This document shows, piece after piece, positions 44,935 to 55,910 of a DNA stretch of 64,000 nucleotides. The notes beneath the pieces are model-generated. The model saw only the letters and a program-made list of their open reading frames with translations, did no database searches and had not been told where the DNA came from. How positions within the stretch are numbered: position 1 is the stretch's first letter; every line of letters starts with the position of its first letter. Position numbers and translations under genes: made by a program. The DNA is from Symsagittifera roscoffensis (Eukaryota > Xenacoelomorpha > Acoela > Convolutidae): NCBI RefSeq assembly GCF_963678635.1, contig NC_087064.1:18586509-18650508 (forward strand), given 5' to 3'.

Positions 44935-46562
44935 CTAGGTTATTAAAGTCGAATTTTGAACCTTTCGAGCTCGTGATGAATGTTCTCCTCTTTTTGCAAG
45001 TATTTCCACCCGTTGGTGTGTAACTCGTCGAAGGGCCTCATATATTTGAATCTCGTCTCTTGGAAGGGGAGTTTTTTTTCGCTTGCCTGCTAAATCATTA
45101 CTATTAATTAGCGAATTCGGTCTTGCCGAAAATGTCTTAGGAGCTGCCGGTTGGGTTTTGTTAAAAGCTAAGTCAGATTTTCTTATCACATGTCCGTTGT
45201 CTAATGTGACTGTATGTTTCGTGTCTGACAAAGGTTTACTCCCCAATGGTTTAAAATACGGTTCGCCTTCCCTCCTGTTAACTGTTTTCCTAAACTAGTT
45301 ACCTCCTTGGCTGAAAGGATTTGACAGTGGGGCTCGCTGGAGATTTCTATCTACTTTGTCAGCAGGGTCGCTCTCATACCCTCTTTCATCTATTGCTCTG
45401 TCTTCCAGATAGCCATCTTCGAACGCGTCGTCAGCCCCCCAGTCTTGTGCTCTGTCCTTCGTTAAGATTGATTTCCCCTTATCTAAACTAATTGCGCGAG
45501 AGACCAAATATTTCCAGAACATGTTGGGAGATCTATTAAAATGTTTTGAGAAAGGGGAGCATCCAATGGATGATTGTTTCGTCGAGCGTATGTTCCAAAT
45601 AATTTTATCAATAGCCGTATTTAAAGATGGTTTTGGATCGTTGAACGACATTGCCAGAAGCTTAGCTTTGACAGTGTAAATGAGTCTTTCTACTACTCCA
45701 TTAGATCTATGATCACCAACCGTACATAGGATTAAATTAATGTTGTTCTTCTCACAGAAGTTTCTAAAATCAAATGAAGTAAAACATGACCCATGGTCAG
45801 CTCTAATGGACTTTGGAAATTCGTGAAGATGGCAGTAATCTGTCATGAAGGTTAAAATTGAAGAAGTCGATGTGTTGTTTACTACCTTCGCAGACGGAAA
45901 CTTTGAAAAGCGATCAATGCATAACAAAAGGTATTTTGCGTTACCCCAACTCTTGTCCAATGGGCCTGCAAAGTCTAAATCTACTTCTTCATTTGGTTCG
46001 GTAAGAATCGGTAATTTTTCAGTCTTTTTCGTCCCTAGTAACACTTTTAGGTTCTTACCGGCCCTTATACACTGAGTACAATTCTTTCCATGATGGTATA
46101 TCTCTCTGTATAAGTGTGGCCACCAGATGTTTTCTGCCATGGCTTTCATCCCGAACTGCCCTGGATGAGTCTCGTGAAGGAGTGACAGGAATGGTGATCG
46201 TAATGCAGCCGGCACTATCATTTTGTTATCGTTGAATAACAGTCCTTCTTTCACGTGAATGTCCCTCTGGAAGTTCTTTAAGTAGGCTCCGAATTTGTCC
46301 AATGGTTTGCCTTCCTGTACCGCCTTCTTTACCTCCTTGAGGATTTTATCTTCGTCCGTCATGAGTTTAATCAGCTTATTTGAGCAATGATCTGAGAGTG
46401 ATAACTGGTTGTCAGGCAATCTGAGATCTCCCTTGTACTTGGCCAATAATTTCTTGTGTAGGTCTGACATTATATCGTTATTAAAATTCAAAAAGAATCC
46501 TTTCTTTTCTGCCCTGAGGTAAATTTTTAACAAGTTGACCGATGTAATAAATTCTTGTAACT
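44935..46562 (-). pseudogene. E2 integrase
   Basis: The frame opens after the A8 run at 46564-46571 and runs to a TAG at 45295-45297, then resumes in the same frame to 44935. It has the HHCC zinc domain (H-x3-H near 46160, CTQC near 46075), DDE core motifs (VDLDFAGP, IRADHGSCF, NGVVERLIY) and, after the stop, the VTLDNGHVIRKSD block matching E1's C-terminal domain. It is one frame (-1) away from the RT-RNase H frame. Confidence 0.9.
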
Positions 46563-48428
46563 GTTTTTTTTATCTGAATTTAATGACCGATTGATTATTA
46601 ATACTGATTGGGCAAGAAAGAATAAAAAAATTTTGTCTGATAAGTGAAAGTAATTGAAATCAAATTTTGATAAATTTAATGGAACACAACCGCTTGTGCA
46701 AGACTCTGAACGCGAGTGATTGGAATTACAAATTCTGATAGTGTCGTTTACGTAATTCAGAATATTCGAGAAGAACGACCGTTGGATGCTTTGCGATAAA
46801 TCTTTCTTTCCACCCATTGGATTATTACAATCCAAGTTACTGATCGTATTTACATCCAATGGATTATACACTTCGTTCTTTTTACAATTATTTTTCATAC
46901 AATCGTTATTTACAGAGAGGTTTTCTACAATCTTTTGTACTGTGGCCACTACAAATTCGCTATCATAGTGTGATGTAGGGAGTGCTTTTCTTGAAGGTAG
47001 TCTCGACAATAAGTCTGTAAATCCCATTTCTTTTCCCGGAATGTGCTTGATCTTGAAATTAAATGGTAACAGTCGACTTACCCAACGGGTTAATCTGCTA
47101 TGCATAGTTTTGTTGCTCTGATTTGCATTTAATGCTGATAATAATGCCTTATGGTCCGTCACAATTTCAAATTCAGCACCAAACAAGTAATTTTTAAAGT
47201 GTTCTGTAGCCCAGACTACTCCCAACAATTCAAGTTTGTTTGTCGAATATTTACTTTCGTGGTTGTTTAAAAATCGGGAGGCGAATGCTATTGTTACCCA
47301 ATTTTCTCCATCCCATTGTTCTAAGGTAGCTCCTAAGCCGTTATGAGAAGCGTCTGTCTTTAGTCTTGACATCCTTTTTATGTCGAAATGGTTATTCTCT
47401 GTTATGTTCACTATCTGTTGTCTTAATTCTTCAAATGCTTTAGTATGTTCGTCATTCCATTGGTAGACTGATTTCTTCACGAGAAGTGGTCGTAGGGGAG
47501 AACTTAGAGCAGACAAATTTGGGACGAATTTCATATACTGATTGATCGACCCAAAGAAAGACCTAAGTTCAGATATATTTTTGGGGTTTGGTAGGTTTTT
47601 AATCGAATCTGACTTTCCCACCAATGGTTTCACGCCCGAGTTTGATATCTTGAAACCTAGCCACTCTATTTCTTTTTGGAAGAAAGCACATTGCTCCCAT
47701 TTTACCGCCATATTCTTGTTGTCCAAAATGTTTAAAATGTTTGTTAGTATCGCTTTGTGTTCATTTAATGAACCTTTCGAAGCTATTAAAATGTCGTCGA
47801 TATAACAATTGGTAAAAGGAATGTCTTTCAATAAGGAATCCATCACCCTCTGGAATTCGTTTGGCATATCGCCCAATCAGTAAAATCTAGTTAAAAACCT
47901 ATAGGTTCCAGTGGTTTTGCCCCCCACGATACCAAAATTACACTGTTTGCTAGTGTCTGTGCATAATTGTAGTTGGCTGTACGCGTTCCTTAGATCTAGA
48001 CTACTAAACCAAACTTCCCCTGACTCTTTGCTTGACAGTTGGAGTGCAAAATTATCGATCAGTTCATGTATGTTTGGCATCTGGTACTTGTTCTTGAATA
48101 TCTGATTATTTAATTGTTTCGAATCTAATGCCAACTTGATGCTACCGTCTTTTTTTCTTGTAATCACTATTGGACTTATAAAACAATCTTCATCGCATTT
48201 ATTTAACTTTATGATATTCCCCTCTTTTTCCATTCTATTTAGTTCCGTTTTTACGTTATTGAGTCGATGTAGGGGAACTCTTCTACCTTTGGTTTGGATA
48301 GGTTTGAATGGGGAGTGGAAATGAGTAACTTTTCTGTCCAATGGTATTTTTCCCACTCTGTTAAATAACCCTTTGTGCTTATGATACAGATTAAGGGTCG
48401 TGTCTGAATAGTTATTTAACTTACACAA
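46527..48428 (-). pseudogene. E2 reverse transcriptase and RNase H
   Basis: A single frame broken by TGA at 47877-47879 within the RT fingers/palm, just after TGTYRFLTRFY. Upstream: KKDGSIKLALDSKQLN and SLDLRNAYSQLQL (first catalytic Asp). Downstream: NEFQRVMDSLL and CYIDDILIAS (catalytic YIDD). RNase H: TDASHNGLGATLEQW, NKLELLGVVWATEHF and EIVTDHKALLSAL. A linker of about 130 residues ends in a basic Lys-rich stretch encoded by the A8 run. With the stop, no full RT can be made by normal decoding. Confidence 0.92.
46563..46569 (-). promoter_or_regulatory. possible -1 frameshift heptamer before E2 integrase
   Basis: On the - strand A-AAA-AAC is in register with the RT frame (codons AAA AAA AAC), and a one-base slip back enters exactly the integrase frame. 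In E1 the same border is in one frame, so a simple indel in the A8 run is an equally good explanation. Confidence 0.4.
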
Positions 48429-48429
48429 C

Positions 48430-49000
48430 TCTGGGCGTGATATGTTGTTGACGGGTAGTAGAGGCTGTCGTTGGGCTATCTCTATTCCAATTCTCGGGAG
48501 ATTGTCATTACCCAGGATGTTCCTCTCATGTCCAGAAGTGATAAAAAATGGGGGTTCGTCCGCGATTCATCCATTGGATTGTAATCTCACTACCACTTTC
48601 CCGATGATGTTGATTGTGTCGTTAGTGAATCCGCAATATAGTTCCCTCGTTTTCTTCTCAACTGGCTGTATCTTCAACTGTGGGTTTCTCAACTTCAATT
48701 CTTGAAGTACATTTTGTTTCAGGAAGCTCACTGGGCTTGCCGAATCCACTGGAAGGTTCAAGTTGATTTTTGCATCGTCTCCCAAACCGATGTTGACAAG
48801 TTTCTTGGTTTCCAAACCATTGGTATCGTAGATTGTTCTAATGTTGAGAACGGAATAGTCATCGTTATCACTTATCCCCTCTTCGGTCCAAGCGTTAATC
48901 ACTCCGCAAAATTTTTCTTCGCTTCTCACCTGAAGGTCTTCTGGGGAATATGAACAATTCTGACTATTTACAGCTTCATCTACAATATTTACAGCGGGTT
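48430..49000 (-). pseudogene. E2 aspartic protease
   Basis: In the same frame as the gag zinc knuckles and RT. The active-site loop reads LPVDSASPVSFL (DSA where retropepsins have DT/SG), a change likely to reduce activity. A TGA at 48567-48569 breaks the frame after RLQSNG, shortly before the second conserved segment GHERNILGNDNLPRIG. Confidence 0.82.
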
Positions 49001-49984
49001 TTCTTCCTTTCGATTTACAAAGTCTTCCGAAATGTCCTTTATATTTACAAATATTACACACAATTTCTTTCGCCAGACACACATTCAGATGACCCTTGGT
49101 AAACGCATTCCCGCATTTCATACAAGTATTTGATCTTTCTATGTTCAAGCTTGGTTCCTTTTTTACGTTGTTGAAGTTTTTGTACCCTCTCCCACTATTT
49201 CCTGTCGTGTTGAAAGATCTAGTCATATTGATTAATTTGAGGTGGTTATAGTAGCCTTTTTCGTCAATTATTGCTTGGTTTAGTGCTTCCAATGGATTGA
49301 GAGTTTCCGAAAGTAGTCTACGTTGTAAGTCGCAGTTTTTCATGTTAAAAATTAAATACGTCTCTGATCCACTCCTGTTCTGCATTAATTCCAATTTCAC
49401 ATGATCTTGCTAAATCTGATAACGCGCCCCAAATTTGTTCATAGGATTCTCTATCCTTTTGTTTCCTGCTCAATAATTTATATCGTTCAAATGTTATGTT
49501 GGTTGGTTTGATAAAAACCAACTCTAGCATTTCATAAAATTCCTTGAATGAGATTCCTAGGACTTTTTTTCCTTGGATGTTTCTGGGCGAAAACTCTTTT
49601 GCCTTCCTCTCCTAAGGCCAAGTATAGGATTGACCTTACTTTTTTATCGGCCTCATATCTCCTCATTCCTCCGAATTTCTGTTTTTCTTCTGCTAGTCTT
49701 TTCTCTTCAGCGTGTTCGTAGACTCGCATTGTTTCTTTGTTCCTGGCCTCCCTGGCTTTCCTCTGTTGGTCAGTTTCTGACTCCTGGGCGCCTTCTAGGA
49801 TCGGTAACGTCGTCTCCCCTTCCATTGGTTCTTTGAGGTTATCTATGTCTAAATTTTCCTTCGCGATAATAGCCAAATGGAATTGGTCTATCCAATTGTT
49901 CCATTGGGCGGGAGGTTCTACCGTGTGGTTCGGCCAAAAGGCGGGTATTCCCCTCAGGTTCGAATCAGTTGCTGACTGCGCCAT
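49000..49984 (-). pseudogene. E2 gag
   Basis: The ATG at 49984-49982 uses the last LTR base as its A and reads MAQS from the primer-binding site. The first frame runs to 49532 (FWPNHTVEPPAQWNNWIDQF, then a charged Glu/Lys/Arg helix), the second 49530-49345 (FERYKLLSRKQKDRESYEQI), the third from about 49400 on (FNMKNCDLQRRLL, then knuckles). The knuckles are CMKCGNAFTKGHLNVC-type and CNICKYKGHFGRLC, a perfect CX2CX4HX4C. Gag and protease share a frame here, unlike E1. Confidence 0.87.
49966..49983 (-). promoter_or_regulatory. E2 primer-binding site (tRNA-Ser type)
   Basis: TGGCGCAGTCAGCAACTG starts directly after the LTR on the - strand. Its first ten bases match the complement of serine tRNA 3' ends (...GACTGCGCCA). 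Confidence 0.8.
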
Positions 49985-50196
49985 AATAAAGAGTTAAGAT
50001 GTACCACTGGTAACTATTGTATCTAACTAAGGTTAAAAGAGAATAAAAGTATTGGTTGAATTAAAACTGACTGTAGTCTAAAAAGAGCAACTATTGAACA
50101 GAAGTCCACTGGACTTCGTAGAGTTAACATTGACTGGTACGTAATTAGATAATAGAGGTCAAGGTTATAACATACTAAAAATACTGAATCACAACA
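49984..50196 (-). repeat. E2 5' LTR
   Basis: 213 bp, beginning TGTTGTGATTC and ending CTTTATTA on the - strand; about seven differences from the 3' copy. Confidence 0.93.
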
Positions 50197-50201
50197 GACC
50201 A
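50197..50201 (+). repeat. E2 target-site duplication, right copy
   Basis: GACCA, identical to 43664-43668, immediately outside the 5' LTR. Confidence 0.85.
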
Positions 50202-50619
50202 TTTCGTTATTTCTCAACTATCTCGCTTTCTCTACCGAGAAAGAATTACCCCAACTCCTAGACCATAAATACCGTGCTGAGCTCCAAAAACCGCGAGAGA
50301 TAGTCGCACAATTTCATATATGGGTTGAGAACTATCGTACAACTATCAAATACATGTATTGTATGAATAGCTTTATTTTCAAAGTGAGAGTTTTTAAAGC
50401 GCAAAAAATTTGCAATCAAATTCCACGCTTGTTAAAATTAGTTTAGCTCAAAAAATAAGCTCAAAAAATAAGCTCAAAAAATATTAATTTTATCAAATTG
50501 TTTTAAAGAGTCGTAAAGAATCAGTCATTTTTATAGGCTCATATGTTGCACTTTGATTAATCCGGTCTGTTTTAAATCTGCTTTAAATCCGGTCTGCATA
50601 ATGAATAATTGTTCTTATT

Positions 50620-51120
50620 TTGCCATTTGAAAAATGGGGATGAACTTTGTATTCGGGTGTGTTTTAATTTTTTTTCCGTTTTTTTTTGTTTCCACGCAAA
50701 ATCAGCCACCAGAAATAATCGTCGAAGAGAGTTGGGTGATTTATCCTGAAAAAATACCTTACCGTCGTCATTCGAATGACACTACAAAATTTTCAAAAAA
50801 AAAACAGTGTCGAGAAAAACCGGTTTGAAGTTTTTGGTTTTTCGTCTCAATTCGAGCGATTAAAGCGAGCGAGCAGACTAATGATACCTTACTTTAAGGG
50901 CTTAAAAATCACATTTCTCTAAAATAAAACAAGCAAAATTGGTTTTACCAGAGTAATGCTAGTTTTTTTGAGCATTTTAGCGCCTTTTGGAATCAAAAAC
51001 TTCAAAAAACTGCAAAAAAAAAGTTTAAAAGTTTTGTTTCGTTTCGCTGGTCATTTTTTTATAAAATTTATTTCTCAATTTGCTTATTTTATAATTACTG
51101 TCAAATATACTTGATCTCTA
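50620..51120 (+). repeat. dispersed repeat family B, copy at 50.6 kb
   Basis: It holds TTTGAAAAATGGGGATGAAC, TTCGGGTGTGTTTTAATT, TTCCACGCAAAATCAGCCAC, GTCGAGAAAAACCGGTTTGA, GCGAGCGAGCAGACTAATGA and TACTGTCAAATATACTTGAT. The GAAAAACCGGTTT segment matches the corresponding part of the 2-kb array units near 60.83 and 62.87 kb. Non-coding; the short frame at 50634 is part of the repeat. Confidence 0.6.
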
Positions 51121-51216
51121 GTTATTACTGCTCCATTAAATGTTATTACTGCTCCATAAACATTAAAAGGCGGTCGGAACATTCAGGGCTTCGCCCTGAT
51201 ACGAGCAGTCTTGTTA
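51121..51216 (+). repeat. foldback-element end fragment with hairpin
   Basis: ATTACTGCTCCAT occurs twice, then CATAAACATTAAAAGGCGGT, CGGAACATTCAGGGCTTCGC and CCTGATACGAGCAGTCTTGT, the inner 90 bp of the foldback arm at 26.9 kb. It directly follows the family B copy, so the two may form one element. Confidence 0.75.
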
Positions 51217-54200
51217 TACTTTGGGGACAAGTTTCAACACTTTCTTGACTTATCACAAAACTATTGCAACTAGTTTTCAGATTTTAATGAAACTATTGCG
51301 GCCGTACGGAGATATTTTTAGATTTTGTTTGATATTATAAAATCATGAGAAGAGTGAAATAACTCGGTCGCAAATAAAAGTCTATAAAGAACTTGCACGT
51401 TTTGACATGGGTCTTGATGCCTTGCTGTTGAACTTTGATTCACGCAATTTCAAAACTATTTTTTTTTCTGGTTAATTCCCTTTTCAATGGTTTTTGTATA
51501 TTTGTTTGATTGTTCATTTAATTTCAATTACTGATTAATGCTTTCTAAATTTATCGCCCCTGCTATCGAAAAATAGGTCAGAATTTTTCACTTGGTCTAC
51601 GTCAATTCCAACAAATTCAAACTGAGAAATAAAACAAAATTTATGCGCGCCTAAACATTTTATTTATCATGCTGAAAACTTAACGCGAATTATATATGCG
51701 TGGCGAATTTTTCAGCTCTCATTATCGTTTCAAATGTATAGAAGGAGAAAAATTGCAGACTCGATTTTTGCTATATTTAAGACAATTTGCAAATTTTTCA
51801 GCAGAAATATATGGATTCTTAAGTGCGAGTGAGACAGTTTTTTGAACCAAATTTCCTGTAAGTGGCTTCAATTTCCAGCTTTCTTCCTTCGGATGCTTTT
51901 CGCATTTTGAATGCTTTTCGATTTTTGATATTACGTAGCCCTAAAAAAGCAGACATTCTATTCTTTTAGTAACGTTCATAGTAAGTTTTCATTTCAAAGT
52001 GATGATGTAAAATAGAATTTTTGATGATTTCCACTCCAATTAATTAAAAAAAAATTCCTGACTAAATAAATGATCAGTTTAGTGGACAAAATTAAACGTA
52101 AATTACGTTTTACACACTAAAATGCTGAAAATTACAAAATCACTCAAAATTTTAACGAAATTCTTACATCGACCGACAGCAAATGATCTCAACTGCGCTC
52201 TTTGAAATCTCAATTTTCAATATTAGTGAGTATAAACCTGATTTAGCGTTAGTTTTTGTCCACTAACGTAAAATGAAAAATTGGCATTTTTTTTGACCCA
52301 ACATAAACTGGTAAGTGCTTCAGATTAAAAAATTGAGACATTCTTAAAAGGTAGTTCAGATCATTTGCCGTCGTTTGATGTGAAAATATTAGTAGCCTAG
52401 CAACTAGCAAGAGTGTTGAAACCGGGTTATTACCGAAAATAATTTTGTTCACAAGATTTCGCCGTGAAACTGTTAAACCTTACTTCATAGTAACTTCAAA
52501 CTCAACCAACCATTCAACGCATTTAGCGTGGAGGTAATACTGCTACGACAAAGGCTTGTGATTATATATATATATTTTAAATTAAATCCAAGAAAGAAAG
52601 ATTTTTAAGAATTTTTCTCATTTTTTAGCAAACTTTTTTCTAATTTTTAAAAAAAAAACTCTGTCGATCAATGTGCACAAAATCCTTACGCTCGCGATTA
52701 TTATCCTCCTGATTAGCAAGCGTTATTGATTCGGAGCCTAATTTTTCTACAAAACAACGTGTCCAACCAAATCAATGAATTTACTGCACTTTCTACAACC
52801 AACAGACAATATTGACCATATTTACTTGTCAGATATCTGTTCTTTTCAATGTTTAATTTTGTTTAATTTTGTTATAGTTTAACCAAATCTGGTTCGGAAA
52901 AGTTTTAACATTTTTTGCTTACTAGGCGTAAAAGTTTTTTCATGGGCTCAAAAGCTCATACTTCATCGGCTTAGTGGTCGTTGGATGAACAAAACAATTG
53001 TCTCATGCGTGTCTTTTGAACAAAACAATTGTCTTGAGGGGGGAAATTTTTTTAAATTTTCTTAAACTTTGTAATTTATCAACTGGCTTTTACGTTTTCA
53101 CCTCTAATTTGTTAGCGTAGAATTTAATTTTCATTTATTAGAATTTCATGAGCTAACGGATTAGCAAAATGATCTTTTTGAAGCGCAAATCGCAGTCACA
53201 TTTATTCAGTTGCAACGCTATCAATAGCAGCTATAAAATAATTTTGGCCCTTTCCCAGTGTAACCATCTTTCCATTTAGCAAAATTGGACTCCCCGTTCA
53301 ATGTATGCTGTCTCTGGAGCCTGTTTTTATCAAACAGCCTGCAATGCGAAGTTTCATCAACCGCTTAGAATTATTTATAAATTTGAACTTTCAGGAATCA
53401 TACTTTTTTGTAAGCTGTCAACACGGGAAACTGACAATAGTTCATACAGGAAGATTGAATGTAAAACAAACATCAAAAATGAATAATTTAAAAAAAGGAA
53501 TTTGAAAAGCTCACATGTTTATTTCTAAGCACATTTTTTGCACTCAGTCAAAATGTTTGATGAACAAATCATCTCCGAAAAATCTTTATTCGACTAAACA
53601 AAGCGTCCAAAGTCAATATCATTTCATGTATTGAGTAGTTTGGTTTGCAAGATGCTTTTTTTGCTGAAAATTCTACTCGGCTGTTGAAATTGGATGAATT
53701 TTTTCGGGAAAAATTGCCTAGAAACCTTATTGTTAAAAATTTGATCAAAATTTTTGACATTTTAAAAACCATTTCGTAAAAAATAAGCTTGCTCACTGAA
53801 AACTCGATTATTTGAGGAAAAGTTAAGTGAATGATTCAAAACCTGAACGCAGACGTGGATTTCCTTGATTAGTGGGGAGGCAAATATTCCCAATTTTTTA
53901 AAGTTGGCTGAATTGATTTTGATTTCTATGAAACCCTAATGAAGTTTTTCGGCACACATTTTCCCCTACTCTAATGCATATGGATGTAGCCTTGAAAAAT
54001 GTTTCTCATTTTTACGCCAAAAACGATTGATCTTTGAGTGACCAGGAGCCCAAAATTCTTTACTGCTCGCACGGCTCTTAGAAGGTTCAAACAAAACCAG
54101 ATCTCGGGGTGGTTTTTTGTTCAGACCAATTTCACAAAACTTTTAGCATCCTTGGAGGAGCGTTTTTTTTATTTGCATGTACCCAGCCGGGTGAACACAC

Positions 54201-54355
54201 CACCATAGTATCTTGGCACGCATCTATCTAAACTGCTCGTTTTTCAATTTACCTGTGTGACTAATTATCTTGCTCCACAATTTCGTTCCAAATTGATTTG
54301 AAACAGCTAACTGATTTTTATTAATTGCACACACAACTCAAATTGCAACGCTGTG
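51217..54355. other. A+T-rich stretch, nothing recognised
   Basis: Only short fortuitous frames (under 80 codons), an AT dinucleotide run at about 52565-52576, and scattered T- and A-runs. I see no gene, RNA or defined repeat here. Confidence 0.5.
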
Positions 54356-54389
54356 ATTTTTATTCAAGACCAATTAGATGGCAGAAGAA

Positions 54390-54775
54390 AAACTCAGGGC
54401 TTTGTTTTGATACGAGCAGTCCTGATTTCAAATAGCAAATTTTCCAATACACCAAAAGCCTCAATAAATTCAAACAGCTTCTAAGATGAATTAAATCTCC
54501 GCTTACGCGTTAGTAGCACAAAATGTATCGCGCGTTAATTGTCGCCAATTGTCAAAATTGACAATCCTTAAGCCCTTATAACTGTACGAAATATCATCAC
54601 AGGTAGAATATCTTTTTAAACTTGAGCACAAGACAACAATACGTTTCAAATTATATAAAAAATTCCATCAAAAACTACCAGTTGAAAATTCAATTTTCGT
54701 CTAGAGGAAAAACCATCCCAAGCACAACCAATACGTCTCTTTCTTCGAAAGCCGAAACCATAATTGATGCTTAGG
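54390..54775. repeat. rearranged fragment of the foldback element
   Basis: It starts with the hairpin end in left-arm orientation (CAGGGCTTTG...GATACGAGCAGTCCTG, hairpin decayed), then about 60 bp of other sequence, then the outer part of the arm in right-arm orientation (CCGCTTACGCGTTAGTAGC, ATCGCGCGTTAATTGTC, ATATCATCACAGG, to TTCGAAAGCCGAAACCATAAT). It looks like a deleted or inverted derivative, more diverged than the 26-28 kb copy. Confidence 0.65.
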
Positions 54776-54865
54776 CAGTTCGCAGAGGACCTAAAAAGAG
54801 AATGAAATCATTTTTGCCTAAATATAAAACACTTATGTCCATCTTTTTGATACATTTTGTTTTAG

Positions 54866-55910
54866 TTAACTTTGTTCCTCTTTGAATTTTACATCTTTTT
54901 ATTGCTTTCGATACATCTATCTAATAATCAGTCTAAGCATTTTTATGTTTGAACTTCATAAGGTTTTGTGGTTTTCTTTTTTTACGGTTAGTCCTTTTTT
55001 TCAGTGCGTTGGTTTTGTGTGTAACACAAAAAACTTTGGTGAGGTTCTTTGTTTACAAAATTATTAATGATATTTAGCCTAGCAATCGTGTACAATTTGG
55101 ATGACAATTACAAGACCTCTAAGAGTCAGACGATTAAATTTTGTTGTCCGGGCTTAAAACAGCGTTGTTGCTCACTATTTTTTTATCTTTCGCCTGATTA
55201 AAGCCACAACATCTTACTGACCAGGATAAAAATTAAGTAGACGTTCTTTAATTTGAGGAATAGGAGTAACTAGTCCTTGATTCCGCTGATTCTGGGATTA
55301 CTGATTTGTTACTGAGCGAACAAGTTGCTCCTATTCCTTAAAATAAAAGAAAGTCTACTAAAGTTTTTTCCTGGTCAGTAAAATGTTGTGGCTTTAATCA
55401 TCTGTTGTGGAAATAGAAGCAAAAACTTCGTTCCTTTTTAACTACGATTCTTTTTTTCTTTGTTTTTCATAATTCCATCTAATAATCGGTCGAAATTTTC
55501 CTGTCTTGGAACTTCATAAGTTTTTGTGGTATTCTAGAGGTCAGGTTGATCATGCAATGTTTTTTAAGAGTTACTCCTTTTTCATTGCGTTGGTTTTGAG
55601 TGTGTGACATAAAACACAGTTCAGATACTTATGTATACAAATTTATCAATGATACTTAGCCTAGCAATTGTGTACATTTGGATGAAAAGTATAAAATCTC
55701 TAAAACTCATTAAATCAATTTTTGTTGTCCAGCGTGTTTTTCTTTTTCCATGTTTAAAACAGCGTTGCTGTCCCTATTTTAATTTTAGCCTAAATAAAAC
55801 CAACACGCTTGACTGATCAGAAAAAATTTAAGTAGACGTTCTTTTATTTTGAGGAGTAAGAGCAATTTGTTCGCTCAGTAACAAATCAGCAATCCCAGAA
55901 TAAGCAAATC
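54866..55910 (+). repeat. diverged tandem duplication, two units of about 0.5 kb
   Basis: Unit 1 (about 54866-55410) and unit 2 (about 55425-55910) share CATCTATCTAATAATC.GTC, GAACTTCATAAG.TTTTGTGG, GCGTTGGTTTTG.GTGT, CTTAGCCTAGCAAT.GTGTAC and TTTAAAACAGCGTTG in the same order. Identity is moderate. Each unit carries a copy, complete or partial, of the hairpin element at 55194-55403. Confidence 0.65.
55194..55403. repeat. hairpin MITE-like element with about 60-bp arms
   Basis: The left arm TGATTAAAGCCACAACAT continues CTTACTGACCAGGA and TTAAGTAGACGTTCTTTAAT; the right end is its reverse complement, finishing ATGTTGTGGCTTTAATCA. The centre contains ATTACTGATTTGTTACTGAG. A partial copy at about 55795-55905 has the centre inverted. 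No coding capacity. Confidence 0.75.

Larger units (their letters stand above)
43669..50196 (-). mobile_element. Ty3/gypsy LTR retrotransposon E2 (defective)
   Basis: Read on the - strand: 213-bp LTR, primer-binding site, gag, protease, RT, RNase H, integrase with long tail, polypurine tract, 213-bp LTR, bounded by a perfect 5-bp target duplication. The LTRs differ at about seven positions (3.3%), so E2 is older than E1. Gag has two frame breaks, protease-RT two nonsense codons, integrase a nonsense codon and later shifts. It lies about 2.1 kb upstream of the lipase start codon in the same orientation. Its proteins are related to those of E1. Confidence 0.94.
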
